Positions 7,226 to 15,664 are shown, counted from the stretch's first letter. The stretch: 24,402 nt of DNA from Pseudomonadota bacterium (GCA_023386135.1 JAEWKG010000005.1:1-24402); one strand, 5' to 3'. Program-made: numbers and translations. Notes: a model not told the origin generated them from the sequence alone.

Positions 7226-7933
7226 ATGACGACCATCCTCTTGACCGGAGCATCGCGCGGGATCGGCGCGGCCGCGAAGACCGCCCTCGAAACGCGGGGG
7301 TGCAACGTGATCGGGCAGGCCACGCGGGCGCAGGACGACCTGATCGCGGCCGACTTCACCGACCCGCAGGCGCCGCAAAAGCTGTGGAATGAAGCGCTCG
7401 ATCGGGCCGGTGGAACAGTCGAAACACTGGTGAACAACGCCGGACTGTTCAGCGCCAACCCGCTCGACGGCTCCGACATCGCCTGGCTCGACAACTGGGA
7501 GGACACGCTGCGCATCAACCTCACCGCCGCCGCGCAGCTGAGCCGGTTCGCGGTGCGGCACTGGCAGGAACGCGGGGTCGGCGGCCGGATTGTCCACGTC
7601 GCCAGCCGCGCCGGGCACCGCGGGGATTCGCCCGCGCACTGGCACTACGCGGCAGCCAAGGGCGGGATGCTGGCGCTGCACAAGACGATCGCGCGGCAGT
7701 ACGCTGCGGACGGAATCCTGAGCTACGCCATAGCGCCGGGTTTCACGGATACCGACATGGCGGGCGACTACCTCGCCAGCCGCGGCGGCGCGGGGCTGCT
7801 CGCCGACATCCCGCTCGGCCGGGTCGCCATGCCGGAGGAGATCGCGACGATGATCGTGTTCTGCGCCCTCGACGCACCGCCGAGCATGACCGGCGCCACG
7901 CTCGACGCCAACGGAGCGAGCTATGTCCGTTAA
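7226..7933 (+). CDS. SDR-family NAD(P)-dependent oxidoreductase
   Basis: 235 residues from the ATG at 7226, chosen because AAGGGG lies 4 bases upstream and because the first strand and TGASRGIG cofactor motif (7-14) then sit at the usual place. An ATG 30 bp further upstream is in frame but has no such site. NNAG is at 70-73. The catalytic set is N98, S127, Y141 and K145 (YAAAK). PGFTDTDMA follows as in FabG-like classical SDRs. The substrate is unknown. Its last 11 bases overlap the start of the metallo-beta-lactamase gene, so the two are translationally coupled. It is divergent from sdhC. Confidence 0.88.
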   Translation: MTTILLTGASRGIGAAAKTALETRGCNVIGQATRAQDDLIAADFTDPQAPQKLWNEALDRAGGTVETLVNNAGLFSANPLDGSDIAWLDNWEDTLRINLTAAAQLSRFAVRHWQERGVGGRIVHVASRAGHRGDSPAHWHYAAAKGGMLALHKTIARQYAADGILSYAIAPGFTDTDMAGDYLASRGGAGLLADIPLGRVAMPEEIATMIVFCALDAPPSMTGATLDANGASYVR

Positions 7934-8828
7934 GCCGGCCCTCCTCACGTTCGCGCTACTCGCCGGTTGCGCCACCGCGCCGGCTTCGGTGCCCCTCGCC
8001 GACGCCGGCGCGAGCCAGCGCGCCTGGGCCGCCGCCTGCGAGGACAACGACGAGTGGGACAAGGCCGGTCCGCCGTTCCGCGTGGCCGGCAACACCTACT
8101 ACGTCAGCACCTGCGGGATCACATCGCTGCTCGTCACCGGCCCGAACGGCCATGTCCTGATCGACAGCGGGACCGATGCCGGCGCGCAAGTCGTGCTGGC
8201 GAACATCGTCAAGCTCGGCTTCGAGCCGAAGGATGTGAAGCTGCTGCTGATGAGTCACGAGCACTTCGACCACGTCGGCGGCATGGCGCGCATCCAGGCG
8301 GCCACCGGCGCGCCGATCGTCACGACCGCGGAGGCTGCCGCAGTCTTGCGCATGGGGCTTCCGGGCCACGGCGATCCGCAGGCGAACTCCGGCCATCCGT
8401 CGTTCCCGCAGGTGCTGGGCAAGATCGTCATCCTCGACGGCGAGACGCCACAGCACGTCGGCCCGATCGAGCTGCGGCCGATGCGCACCCCCGGTCACAC
8501 CGAAGGCGCGCTAAGCTGGGCATGGCGCGACTGCGGCGACGGGACCTGCGTCGACCTCGCCTACGCCGACAGCCTCAATCCGATCAGCTCGGACGGCTAT
8601 CGCTTCAGCGACCATCCCGACCTCGTCGCCGGCATGCGTGCGGGGATCGCCAAGGTCGCCGCCGCACCGTGCGACATCGTGCTCGCCCCGCACCCCGGCG
8701 CGGTCGCGATGCGCGCGCGATTGTTGGGCGACAAGCCGCTGGTCGACCAAGGCGGCTGCCGCGCTTACGCCGACACCGCCACCCACCGGCTCGACAAGCG
8801 CCTCGCGAGCGAGGCCCCTGGTGGCTGA
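7923..8828 (+). CDS. Subclass B3 metallo-beta-lactamase, predicted lipoprotein
   Basis: 301 residues. A lipobox LAGC places a lipidated Cys at 16, so an envelope-anchored protein is predicted. Zinc ligands follow the B3 pattern: H112, H114, D116 and H117 in SHEHFDHVGG, H192 in TPGHTEG, and H257 in APHPG. CGITSLLVTG, HVLIDSGT and YADSLNPISSDGYRFSD are typical of B3 enzymes rather than of glyoxalase II. C204 and C209 may form the small disulfide common in this group. The usual GHTPG loop reads GHTEG. It should hydrolyse beta-lactams including carbapenems if active, but that is inferred from the family. It overlaps the SDR gene by 11 bp and prmA by 8 bp; GGAG lies within the SDR 3' end before the start. 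No mobile element is nearby, so this looks chromosomal. Confidence 0.88.
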   Translation: MSVKPALLTFALLAGCATAPASVPLADAGASQRAWAAACEDNDEWDKAGPPFRVAGNTYYVSTCGITSLLVTGPNGHVLIDSGTDAGAQVVLANIVKLGFEPKDVKLLLMSHEHFDHVGGMARIQAATGAPIVTTAEAAAVLRMGLPGHGDPQANSGHPSFPQVLGKIVILDGETPQHVGPIELRPMRTPGHTEGALSWAWRDCGDGTCVDLAYADSLNPISSDGYRFSDHPDLVAGMRAGIAKVAAAPCDIVLAPHPGAVAMRARLLGDKPLVDQGGCRAYADTATHRLDKRLASEAPGG

Positions 8829-9756
8829 GTGTTGGACCATCCGCGCCGATGTGCCGCGCGAGGTCGCCCGCGCGGCGCTGCTGGCACACGAGGACGCGCT
8901 CGATTGGCCCGAGGACTGGGTGCTCACCGGCAGCGAAATGGCCGACGACCAGCCCGAGGATTGGTTCGTCGAGGCCTACCTGCCGCACAAGCCCGCCAAG
9001 CGCGATGTCGCGCGGGTCGCGGCGCTGTTCGACGGCACGCCGCCGAAGCTGACGGTCAGCGAGGTTCCTGACCAGGACTGGGTCACCGCCAGCCAACAGG
9101 GCCTCGAGCCGATCGTCGCCGGCCCGTTCCGCGTCCGCACGCCAGACCACACGAGCGAGCCGGGCGGCATCGAGTTCGTCATCCCCGCCAGCCAGGCGTT
9201 CGGCACCGGCCACCACGCGACCACCGCCGGCTGCCTCGCCATGCTTGCGGAGATGAAACGGCGCGGGATGGTGGTCCGTAACCTGGCCGACATCGGGACG
9301 GGCACCGGGCTGCTCGCCTTCGCAGGCCTCGCGCTATGGCCGCGCGCCTATGCCACCGCGAGCGATATCGATCCGATCTGCACCGGCGTGGTCGAGAGCA
9401 ACGCGGCGGCGAACGCCGTGCCAATGGGTGCGCGGCGGGGCGAGCTGACGATGGTGGTGGCCGACGGCATGGCCGATCCGCTTCTGCGCGCTCGTGGGCC
9501 GTACGACCTGCTCATCGCCAACATCCTCGCCGGCCCGCTGGCCGAGCTGGCGCGCGACTTCGGCGGAGCGGTGGTGCCCGGGGGCAGCGTGCTGCTGGCA
9601 GGCCTGCTGGAAACGCAGGAGCGCACCGTGCGGGCCGCCTACACCCGTGCCGGGTTCGGGCTGGTCGCACGGCTGGTCAAGGGCGACTGGTCGATCCTGT
9701 GGCTGCGCAAGCGCGCGCGTCAGTCGTCGCTCCACCGGGCGAGCGCATCGCGGTAG
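8821..9756 (+). CDS. prmA: Ribosomal protein L11 methyltransferase
   Basis: 311 residues from GTG 8821, which overlaps the lactamase stop by 8 bp and has GAGCGAGG just upstream. The first residues (CWTIRADVPRE) align with the family N-terminus, whereas frames further upstream lie inside the lactamase gene. The N-terminal L11-binding domain is about 1-110. FGTGHHATT (128-136), DIGTGTGLLAFAGL (157-170) for S-adenosylmethionine, and IANILAGPL are diagnostic of PrmA. It trimethylates ribosomal protein L11. The last 12 or so codons overlap the convergent gene by 37 bp. Cotranscription with the SDR and lactamase genes is likely. Confidence 0.95.
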   Translation: MAECWTIRADVPREVARAALLAHEDALDWPEDWVLTGSEMADDQPEDWFVEAYLPHKPAKRDVARVAALFDGTPPKLTVSEVPDQDWVTASQQGLEPIVAGPFRVRTPDHTSEPGGIEFVIPASQAFGTGHHATTAGCLAMLAEMKRRGMVVRNLADIGTGTGLLAFAGLALWPRAYATASDIDPICTGVVESNAAANAVPMGARRGELTMVVADGMADPLLRARGPYDLLIANILAGPLAELARDFGGAVVPGGSVLLAGLLETQERTVRAAYTRAGFGLVARLVKGDWSILWLRKRARQSSLHRASASR

Positions 9757-10247
9757 GCCTCGCGCGCGTCGCGCTCGCGGCGTTCGAGTTTGTCGCGCTC
9801 CTTCGCCTGGCGCGTCTGCAGCGTCTCGATCTTGCGCTCGATCGCGTCGCGCTCGGCCTGGAGCTTGCCGAGATCGGCGGCGTGGCGCTTGTCCGCCGCC
9901 TCCAGCGCGGCTTCCGCCTTGTCGAGCGCGGCGCGGCTCGGCGGCTTGGTACGCTTGCGCGGAGCCGGCTTGTCATCTGCCTTCGCGGCCCTCGCCTTGC
10001 CCGTCTTGCGCGGCCCGAGGGCTTTCAACTGATCGGCCAGCCCGCCGCGCGACTTCATGATAACTTCGCCCGGCCGCTTGAGCGGCTCGGCCATCAGCGC
10101 CTCGTCGGTGACCTGCTCCGCCGCCCCGCGCGCGAACAGGTCCGCGCCCGCGCCCCACGCCGCCAGCGCCGCCTTGCGGCTGGGCGCGGCGACGTAGGCG
10201 TCGTTGAACCCCGCCGCTGTGCGAAACACCTTGAGCTTGCGCGCCAT
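9720..10247 (-). CDS. Uncharacterised protein with C-terminal charged coiled coil
   Basis: 175 residues; I do not recognise a named family. Residues 1-75 look like a small folded domain (KLKVFRTAAGFNDAYVAAPSR, then AALAAWGAGADLFARG) with a conserved-looking start. A basic linker rich in Lys, Pro and Arg spans about 78-104. Residues 105-170 form a long Ala/Glu/Lys/Arg helix, predicted coiled coil, ending in RWSDD. There is no signal peptide. TolA-like annotation would rest only on composition. It is the last gene of the recN-ligA unit, starting 35 bp after ligA, which hints at nucleic-acid work but proves nothing. The basic linker would fit DNA or RNA binding. Confidence 0.7.
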   Translation of the reverse strand: MARKLKVFRTAAGFNDAYVAAPSRKAALAAWGAGADLFARGAAEQVTDEALMAEPLKRPGEVIMKSRGGLADQLKALGPRKTGKARAAKADDKPAPRKRTKPPSRAALDKAEAALEAADKRHAADLGKLQAERDAIERKIETLQTRQAKERDKLERRERDAREAYRDALARWSDD

Positions 10248-10282
10248 GCGCCAAGAACCGCGCGGGCGAGCGGCGGGTTCCG

Positions 10283-12343
10283 CTAACCGGCGTTCGCGAC
10301 GATCTCCGCCCAGGCCGCCTCGTCGATGACCTCGATGCCGAGCTCCGCCGCCTTCTTGAGCTTGCTGCCCGCGCCGGGTCCGGCGACGATCAGATCTGTC
10401 TTGGCGCTGACCGATCCGGCCGCCTTGGCGCCGAGCCGCTCGGCCTGCGCCTTTGCCTCGTCGCGGCTCATGGTCTCGAGCTTGCCGGTGAACACCACCG
10501 TCTTGCCGCTGACCGCGCTGGCGGTGGTCTCGACCTCGTAACGCGGCGGCGAGACTTCGCGCAGCAGGTCGTCCCACACGGTGCGGTTGTGCTCCTCGTG
10601 GAAGAAGTCGCCGAGCGCCTCGACCACCACCGGGCCGACGCCGTCGATGCTCGTGAGGTCGGCCGCCGCTTCCGCATCGCCGGCGTGTGCCGCTTCGGCT
10701 GCGGCGCGCAGGGCGGGCAGCTCGTGGAAGCGCTTCATCAGGTCGCGCGCGGTGACCGCCCCGACGTGGCGGATGCCGAGGCCGAACAGCAACTTCGCGG
10801 CATCGGGCGCGCGCTTGGCCTCGATCGCCGCGAGCAGCGCCGAGACCGACTTCTCCTGCCAGCCCTCGCGGCCGATCAGGTCGCCGCGGTGCTGCTTGAG
10901 GCGGAAGATGTCGGGTGGACCGTGATCGAGCCAGCCGAGTTCGATGAACTCGGCGATGGTCTTTTCGCCCAGCCCCTCGATATCGAGCGCGCCGCGGCTG
11001 ACGAAGTGACGCAGGCGCTCGAATTGCTGCGCGCGGCAAACGAGCCCGCCGGTGCAGCGCACATCGACCTCGCCGTCCTCCGCGACCGCCTCGCTGCCGC
11101 ACACCGGGCAGTGATCGGGGAAGACGTATGATCCGCGCGCCTCGTCGCGCGAAAGGTTGTCGACCACTTGCGGGATCACGTCGCCGGCGCGCTGGATCAC
11201 GATGCGGTCGCCTTCGCGCAAGCCCAGGCGCGCAATCTCGTCGCGGTTGTGGAGCGTGACGTTGACCACCGTCACCCCGCCGACCAGCACCGGCTGCAGG
11301 CGACCCACCGGCGTGAGCTTGCCGGTGCGGCCGACCTGGATATCGATCTTCTCGAGCACCGTCTCGGCACGCTCGGCAGGGAATTTGTGCGCCAGCGCCC
11401 AGCGCGGTGCCTTGCCGATCGCGCCGAGCCGCGCCTGCAGGGCGAGGTCGTCCACTTTGTAGACCACCCCGTCGATGTCGTACGCCAGCCCGGCGCGCCG
11501 TTCGCCGATGCTGCGGTAATGCTGCAGCATTTCCGCGGTCGAAGGGCACAGGATGAAGTCGGGGCTGACCGGCATGCCCCACGCTTCCAGCCGCTTCATC
11601 GTCGCGTGTTGGGTGCTGTCGGGCACCGCTGATGCCGCGCCCCAGCCGTGCGCCCAGAAGCGGAGCTTGCGTTGCGCGGTGACGGTCGCGTCTTTTTGCC
11701 GCAGCGAACCGGCTGCAGCATTTCGCGGTGTCGCGAACAGCCGTCCGCCGGCTTCCTGCTGCGCAGCATTGAGTGCGGTAAAGTCCTGTTTCGCCATGTA
11801 GACTTCGCCGCGCACCTCGAACAGATCGGGCACTTCGCCGCGCAGCATTTGCGGGATGTCCGGAATGTGCGCGACGTTGGCGGTGACATCCTCACCCACC
11901 TCGCCATCGCCGCGGGTGGCTGCTCGCACCAGCTTGCCGTGTTCGTAGCGCAGCGAGCATGACAGCCCGTCGATCTTGTCCTCGGCGGTGAACGCGAGCG
12001 GCGCGTCTTCCGGCAGATTCAGGAAGCGTCGCACGCGCGCGACGAACTCGGCCACCTCCTCGTCGGAGAAGGCGTTGTCGAGGCTCATCATGCGCAAGTC
12101 GTGGCGCACCTTGCTCAGGGGCGAAGCAGCGACCTCGTGCCCCACCGCGCGCGCGGGCGAATCCGCACGGACGAGGTGCGGGAATGCGGCCTCGAGGTCC
12201 GCATTGCGGCGCACCAGCGCATCGTACTCGGCGTCGGAAATTTCGGGCGCGTCGTCGGCGTGGTAAAGCCGGTTGTGATGCGCGATCGCCTTCGCGAGCC
12301 GCATCAGCTCGTTGGCGGCCTCAGCTTCGGTCATGCCTTCCAT
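10283..12343 (-). CDS. ligA: NAD-dependent DNA ligase
   Basis: 686 residues, normal for LigA. It seals nicks in replication and repair using NAD+. The NMN-binding Ia domain (HHNRLYHADD...SDAEYDAL) is at about 20-43. The adenylated lysine is K123 in AEDKIDGLS. The OB domain carries GRTGKLTPV. A four-cysteine zinc finger is visible (CPVC...RCTGGLVC), followed by HhH repeats (DIEGLGEKTI, GIRHVGAVTA) and a C-terminal BRCT domain (GKTVVFTGKLETMSR to the end). Either of two ATGs, 9 bp apart, could be the start: AGGA lies 12 bases before the first and GGAAGG directly before the second. It lies 23 bp after the GNAT gene and is probably in the recN operon. Confidence 0.97.
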   Translation of the reverse strand: MEGMTEAEAANELMRLAKAIAHHNRLYHADDAPEISDAEYDALVRRNADLEAAFPHLVRADSPARAVGHEVAASPLSKVRHDLRMMSLDNAFSDEEVAEFVARVRRFLNLPEDAPLAFTAEDKIDGLSCSLRYEHGKLVRAATRGDGEVGEDVTANVAHIPDIPQMLRGEVPDLFEVRGEVYMAKQDFTALNAAQQEAGGRLFATPRNAAAGSLRQKDATVTAQRKLRFWAHGWGAASAVPDSTQHATMKRLEAWGMPVSPDFILCPSTAEMLQHYRSIGERRAGLAYDIDGVVYKVDDLALQARLGAIGKAPRWALAHKFPAERAETVLEKIDIQVGRTGKLTPVGRLQPVLVGGVTVVNVTLHNRDEIARLGLREGDRIVIQRAGDVIPQVVDNLSRDEARGSYVFPDHCPVCGSEAVAEDGEVDVRCTGGLVCRAQQFERLRHFVSRGALDIEGLGEKTIAEFIELGWLDHGPPDIFRLKQHRGDLIGREGWQEKSVSALLAAIEAKRAPDAAKLLFGLGIRHVGAVTARDLMKRFHELPALRAAAEAAHAGDAEAAADLTSIDGVGPVVVEALGDFFHEEHNRTVWDDLLREVSPPRYEVETTASAVSGKTVVFTGKLETMSRDEAKAQAERLGAKAAGSVSAKTDLIVAGPGAGSKLKKAAELGIEVIDEAAWAEIVANAG

Positions 12344-12366
12344 TGCCGCCGGTTCCTAGCGCGCGC

Positions 12367-13050
12367 TCAGGCCAGCGCCAGCACCAAAAGCGTCAGCCGC
12401 GCGCGGATGACGAAGCCCATCTTCTCGTACAGGCGGATGGCCCCTGTGTTGTGGCCGTAGCAGTGCAGGAACGGCCGGTCGCCGCGCGCCTGGAAGCCGT
12501 GCATGACGCGCCGCATCAGCGCCTCGGCATAACCGCGCCCGCGATACTCGGGCCAGGTGCAGACGCCGGAGACCTCGGCCCAGCCCCGCAGCAGGAGCCG
12601 CTCGCCGGCCATCGCCGCGAGCTGCGCGCCGTCGCGGATGCCGAAGAAATTGCCGTAGCGGTGCGTCGCGGGACCCCAAGGGCCCGGCTCGGTGGCGTGC
12701 GCGATCTCGGCCATGGCCGCGGCGTCGCTTTCGGCGAGCAGGACGCTGCGGTCATCAGTGATCGGAGGCAGATCGCCGCCTTGCCACACCATCTGCACCA
12801 ATTCAGCCTCGCGCAGCACTGCGAAGCCCGCCGCGACAACGGGCGGCTCGATTTCCACCAAGCCGACGAAATCGTCCGCGCCCTGAAGCGTAGCCCGAAG
12901 CGCTGCCAAGCTATCCTCACTCGCATCGCGCAAGGCGGCGAACAGGCCATATCCGGGATCGATCCGGACCGCCGCTCCGCCAGCGACCGCGAGGTGCGCC
13001 TGCCGCCCGGTCAGCGCATTCCACACCGGCCGGTCGAGCGGATTGCTCAT
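12367..13050 (-). CDS. GNAT-family N-acetyltransferase
   Basis: 227 residues. The acetyl-CoA loop is at about 158-178 (AEVSGVCTWPEYRGRGYAEA), with the R/Q-x-x-G-x-G/A pattern as R170-G-R-G-Y-A. HNTGAIRLYEKMGF (200-213) is the usual C-terminal GNAT signature. The first 90 residues are less conserved and may form a second, degenerate half, as in FR47-like proteins. The substrate is unknown. The ATG overlaps the stop of the upstream hydrolase (ATGA), so translation is coupled. Its position between recN and ligA is the only context. Confidence 0.85.
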   Translation of the reverse strand: MSNPLDRPVWNALTGRQAHLAVAGGAAVRIDPGYGLFAALRDASEDSLAALRATLQGADDFVGLVEIEPPVVAAGFAVLREAELVQMVWQGGDLPPITDDRSVLLAESDAAAMAEIAHATEPGPWGPATHRYGNFFGIRDGAQLAAMAGERLLLRGWAEVSGVCTWPEYRGRGYAEALMRRVMHGFQARGDRPFLHCYGHNTGAIRLYEKMGFVIRARLTLLVLALA

Positions 13051-13931
13051 TGGCCGCGCAGGATCGCCAGCATCTTCGCCTCGACCGACTCGTACGCCGG
13101 GGCGCCGGGAGTGATCACGTCGAAGTGGGTCGCCTCAGGGTGGAGCGAGACCTCGACCTCGGCGCCCGCCTCGCGCAATGCCGACAGCGCCGCCTCGTCG
13201 GGCGACGGCAGGCGCGCCTGGACGAACAGCAGGTGCCGGAGCTGCGCCGGATGGCCCAACGGCGAAATCGCGGCGTAGCGGCCGGGCTGCTCCGCCGCGC
13301 TGCCGCCCATGAACGGCGCGACCGAGGAGAACTGGCACAGCGCATCGAACGGCGCCTGGTCGCGCACGAGATCGGCGGGGCCGTCGAACACCACCGCGCT
13401 GGCGCGGAACGCCGGCACGCGCGCGCCGACCGGGCCGTCCGGGCCTTGCTGGGCGGCGAGCCATTGCGCCGGCAGGGCGCCCGCCGAATGCCCGACGAAG
13501 GTGAGCCGCGTCATGTCGATTCGCCGATCGCGCACCAGATCGCGCAGCAACGGCTCCGCCGCCGCCCAGTCGTCAAAACTGCCCGGCCAGCCGCCGCCGT
13601 CGCCGACCTCGCGGTAATCCACGTTGAGCGTGGCAATGCCCAAGTTCTGCCAGCGCGTGGCGAGCGGTTCCATGTAGTGCCGGTCGGCAATGCCGGTCTT
13701 CCAGCACCCGCCGTGAAAGATTACCGCCAACGGAAACTGCCCCGACCCCGCCGGCACGCGCAAGTCCGCCACTCCGCGAGGGTGGCCGGCGAAGCGCAAG
13801 GTGCGCGTCGGCTGCGACGGCGCGAGGTGCGCGTCGGTGCCGTACATGCCGAGCGCCGGCGCGACCGGAGGCGGCGTCACCGTGCAGCCGGCGAGCAAGG
13901 CGGCAACAAGCGCGACGCGCAGGGCACTCAC
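13047..13931 (-). CDS. Alpha/beta-hydrolase lipoprotein (esterase/kynurenine-formamidase-like)
   Basis: 294 residues from a GTG start that overlaps the recN stop as GTGA. The N-terminus is a lipoprotein signal (ALLAGC, Cys16). The oxyanion HGGxW motif is H73-G-G-C-W77, the nucleophile elbow is GHSAG with S149, and the likely catalytic His is H269 (ATHFDV). The acid is probably D245. This layout resembles the BD-FAE/kynurenine formamidase branch of alpha/beta hydrolases, but those are usually cytoplasmic. A lipid anchor suggests an envelope esterase. Substrate unknown. It lies between recN and the GNAT gene with 4-bp overlaps on both sides. Confidence 0.85.
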   Translation of the reverse strand: MSALRVALVAALLAGCTVTPPPVAPALGMYGTDAHLAPSQPTRTLRFAGHPRGVADLRVPAGSGQFPLAVIFHGGCWKTGIADRHYMEPLATRWQNLGIATLNVDYREVGDGGGWPGSFDDWAAAEPLLRDLVRDRRIDMTRLTFVGHSAGALPAQWLAAQQGPDGPVGARVPAFRASAVVFDGPADLVRDQAPFDALCQFSSVAPFMGGSAAEQPGRYAAISPLGHPAQLRHLLFVQARLPSPDEAALSALREAGAEVEVSLHPEATHFDVITPGAPAYESVEAKMLAILRGQ

Positions 13932-15589
13932 ACTCCCTCCAGCAACCGATCGGCCTGCGCCCGCGCCTCGGGCGTAACCTCGGCGCCCGACAGCATGCGG
14001 GCGATCTCTTCCTGCCGCGCGCCGGCGTCGAGCAGGCTCACCGAGGTGCGCGTGACGGTGCCCTCGCTGGTCTTGTGGATGACGTAGTGGGTACGGCCAC
14101 GCGCCGCGACCTGCGGGCTGTGGGTGACGACCAGCACCTGCCCGCCCTCGGCAAGGCGCGACAGGCGTTCGCCGATCGCGCTCGCCACCGCGCCGCCGAC
14201 GCCGCGGTCGATCTCGTCGAAGATCATCGTCGCCGCCCCGCCCTTCTCGGCCAGCGCGACCTTGAGCGCGAGGATGAACCGGCTCAATTCACCGCCGCTG
14301 GCGATCTTGCCGAGCGGCGCGAAATCGGCGCCCGGGTTGGTGGCGATGAGGAATTCGACCGCATCGATCCCGTGCGCGCCCCAGCGGTCCTCGGGCAGCT
14401 CGGTCACCGCGGTACGGAAGCGCGCGGAATCGAGCTTGAGCGGCGCCAGCTCGCCGGCGACCGCGGCGTCGAGCCGCTCGGCGGCGGCGATCCGCACTTG
14501 GTGCAGCGCCTGCGCGCGCTCGCGGTACGCCTCACCCGCCGCCTTCGCCGCGGCGCTGAGCGAATCGAGCTCCGCCTCGCCGCCCTCGATCGCATCGAGC
14601 TGGCTGCGGAATTCGCGCATCTTGGCGGGAAGCTCGTCGACCTCGCAGCGGTGCTTGCGGGCAATCGCGCGCAGATCGAACAGGCGCGTCTCTGCGCGTT
14701 CGAGCGCGAGCGGATCGTGGACCAGCGCGTCGGCCGCGGCGGTAAGCTTGTCCTCCGCCTCGCCCGCCTCGATCACCGCGCGGTCGAGCGCCGCCAGTGC
14801 CTCTGCGAGCAGCGGGTGTTCGGGTGCGATCCGGTCAAGCCGCCGCGCCGCCACGCGCAAGCTGGCGAGCGGCGAGTCCGATCCCTCCCACAACTGCCGC
14901 AGCAGCTCGAGGTCGCCCGACAGCCGCTCGCCCTTCTGCATCGATGCGCGCGTCTCGGCGAGGCGCGCTTCCTCGCCCGCCTGCGGCTCCAGCGCGGTCA
15001 ACTCGGCGAGGTGCGCCATGAGGAGGTCCTGATCGGCCTGCGCGTCGAGCACCCGTTGCCGCGCCGCGGCGAGCCGCTCTTCCGCCCCGCGCCATGCGGT
15101 CCACAGCGGCGGAAGGCCCTGCTCGCCTCCGGCGAAGCGGTCGAGCAACAGCCGGTGACCGCGCGGATTGACGAGGCCGCGGTCGTCGTGCTGGCCGTGG
15201 AGCTCGACCAGCGCAGGCGCCAGCTCGCGCAGCAGTGCGACGCCTACCGGCTGGTCGTTCACGAACGCCTTGCTCCCGCCGTCGGCCTTTAAGGTGCGGC
15301 GCAAGATTAGCGGCTCGCCTGGCTCGATCTCGACATCCGCCTCGCCCAGCGCCTCCGCCAGGGCGGAAGGCAGCGCGGCGAACTCGAAGGTCGCGGTGAC
15401 GCTCGCCTTGTCCTCGCCCGCGCGCACCAGCCCGTTCTCCGCCCGGTTGCCGAGCACCAGGCCCAGCGCGTCGAGCAGGATCGACTTGCCCGCGCCGGTC
15501 TCGCCGGTCAGCACGCCGAGGCCGCCGCGGAAGTCCAGGTCCAGCGCCTCGATCAGCACGATGTTGCGGATGGTGAGGCGCGTCAGCAT
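13928..15589 (-). CDS. recN: DNA repair protein RecN (SMC-like ATPase)
   Basis: 553 residues, full length. Walker A is GETGAGKS at 29-36. The ABC signature is ASGGELSRFILALK and Walker B is MIFDEIDRGVGG, followed by the His switch VVTHSPQVAA. The middle is a long helical coiled coil rich in Ala, Glu and Leu. LVELHGQHD is a family hallmark. RecN acts on double-strand breaks together with RecA. The ATG (15587-15589) follows a short gap shared with divergent nadK. I searched that gap for an alphaproteobacterial LexA site (GTTC-N7-GTTC) and did not find one. It heads a five-gene unit running to position 9720. Confidence 0.96.
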   Translation of the reverse strand: MLTRLTIRNIVLIEALDLDFRGGLGVLTGETGAGKSILLDALGLVLGNRAENGLVRAGEDKASVTATFEFAALPSALAEALGEADVEIEPGEPLILRRTLKADGGSKAFVNDQPVGVALLRELAPALVELHGQHDDRGLVNPRGHRLLLDRFAGGEQGLPPLWTAWRGAEERLAAARQRVLDAQADQDLLMAHLAELTALEPQAGEEARLAETRASMQKGERLSGDLELLRQLWEGSDSPLASLRVAARRLDRIAPEHPLLAEALAALDRAVIEAGEAEDKLTAAADALVHDPLALERAETRLFDLRAIARKHRCEVDELPAKMREFRSQLDAIEGGEAELDSLSAAAKAAGEAYRERAQALHQVRIAAAERLDAAVAGELAPLKLDSARFRTAVTELPEDRWGAHGIDAVEFLIATNPGADFAPLGKIASGGELSRFILALKVALAEKGGAATMIFDEIDRGVGGAVASAIGERLSRLAEGGQVLVVTHSPQVAARGRTHYVIHKTSEGTVTRTSVSLLDAGARQEEIARMLSGAEVTPEARAQADRLLEGV

Positions 15590-15635
15590 GCACCGCCGTC
15601 TCTAACCGATGCGTCGCCTCGCGAAAACCGCCGCG

Positions 15636-15664
15636 TTGCCAAATGCAGCGCGGCTCACTAGCCT
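15636..15664 (+). promoter_or_regulatory. Possible sigma-70 promoter for nadK
   Basis: TTGCCA at 15636-15641, 17 bp, then TAGCCT at 15659-15664. The -35 is identical to that of the tRNA-Asn promoter in this window; the -10 is weak (three of six consensus bases). The start of nadK is about 33 bp downstream of the -10. Confidence 0.3.

Noticed and set aside
9720..11582. A 620-codon frame reading through ligA into the coiled-coil gene, suggesting a fusion
   Set aside because: Only the last 175 codons are a real gene; the upstream part is an out-of-frame shadow of ligA with Arg/Gly/Pro-rich composition.
14075..15292. A 405-codon open frame opposite recN
   Set aside because: recN is complete with all ATPase motifs on the other strand; this frame shows only mirrored composition.
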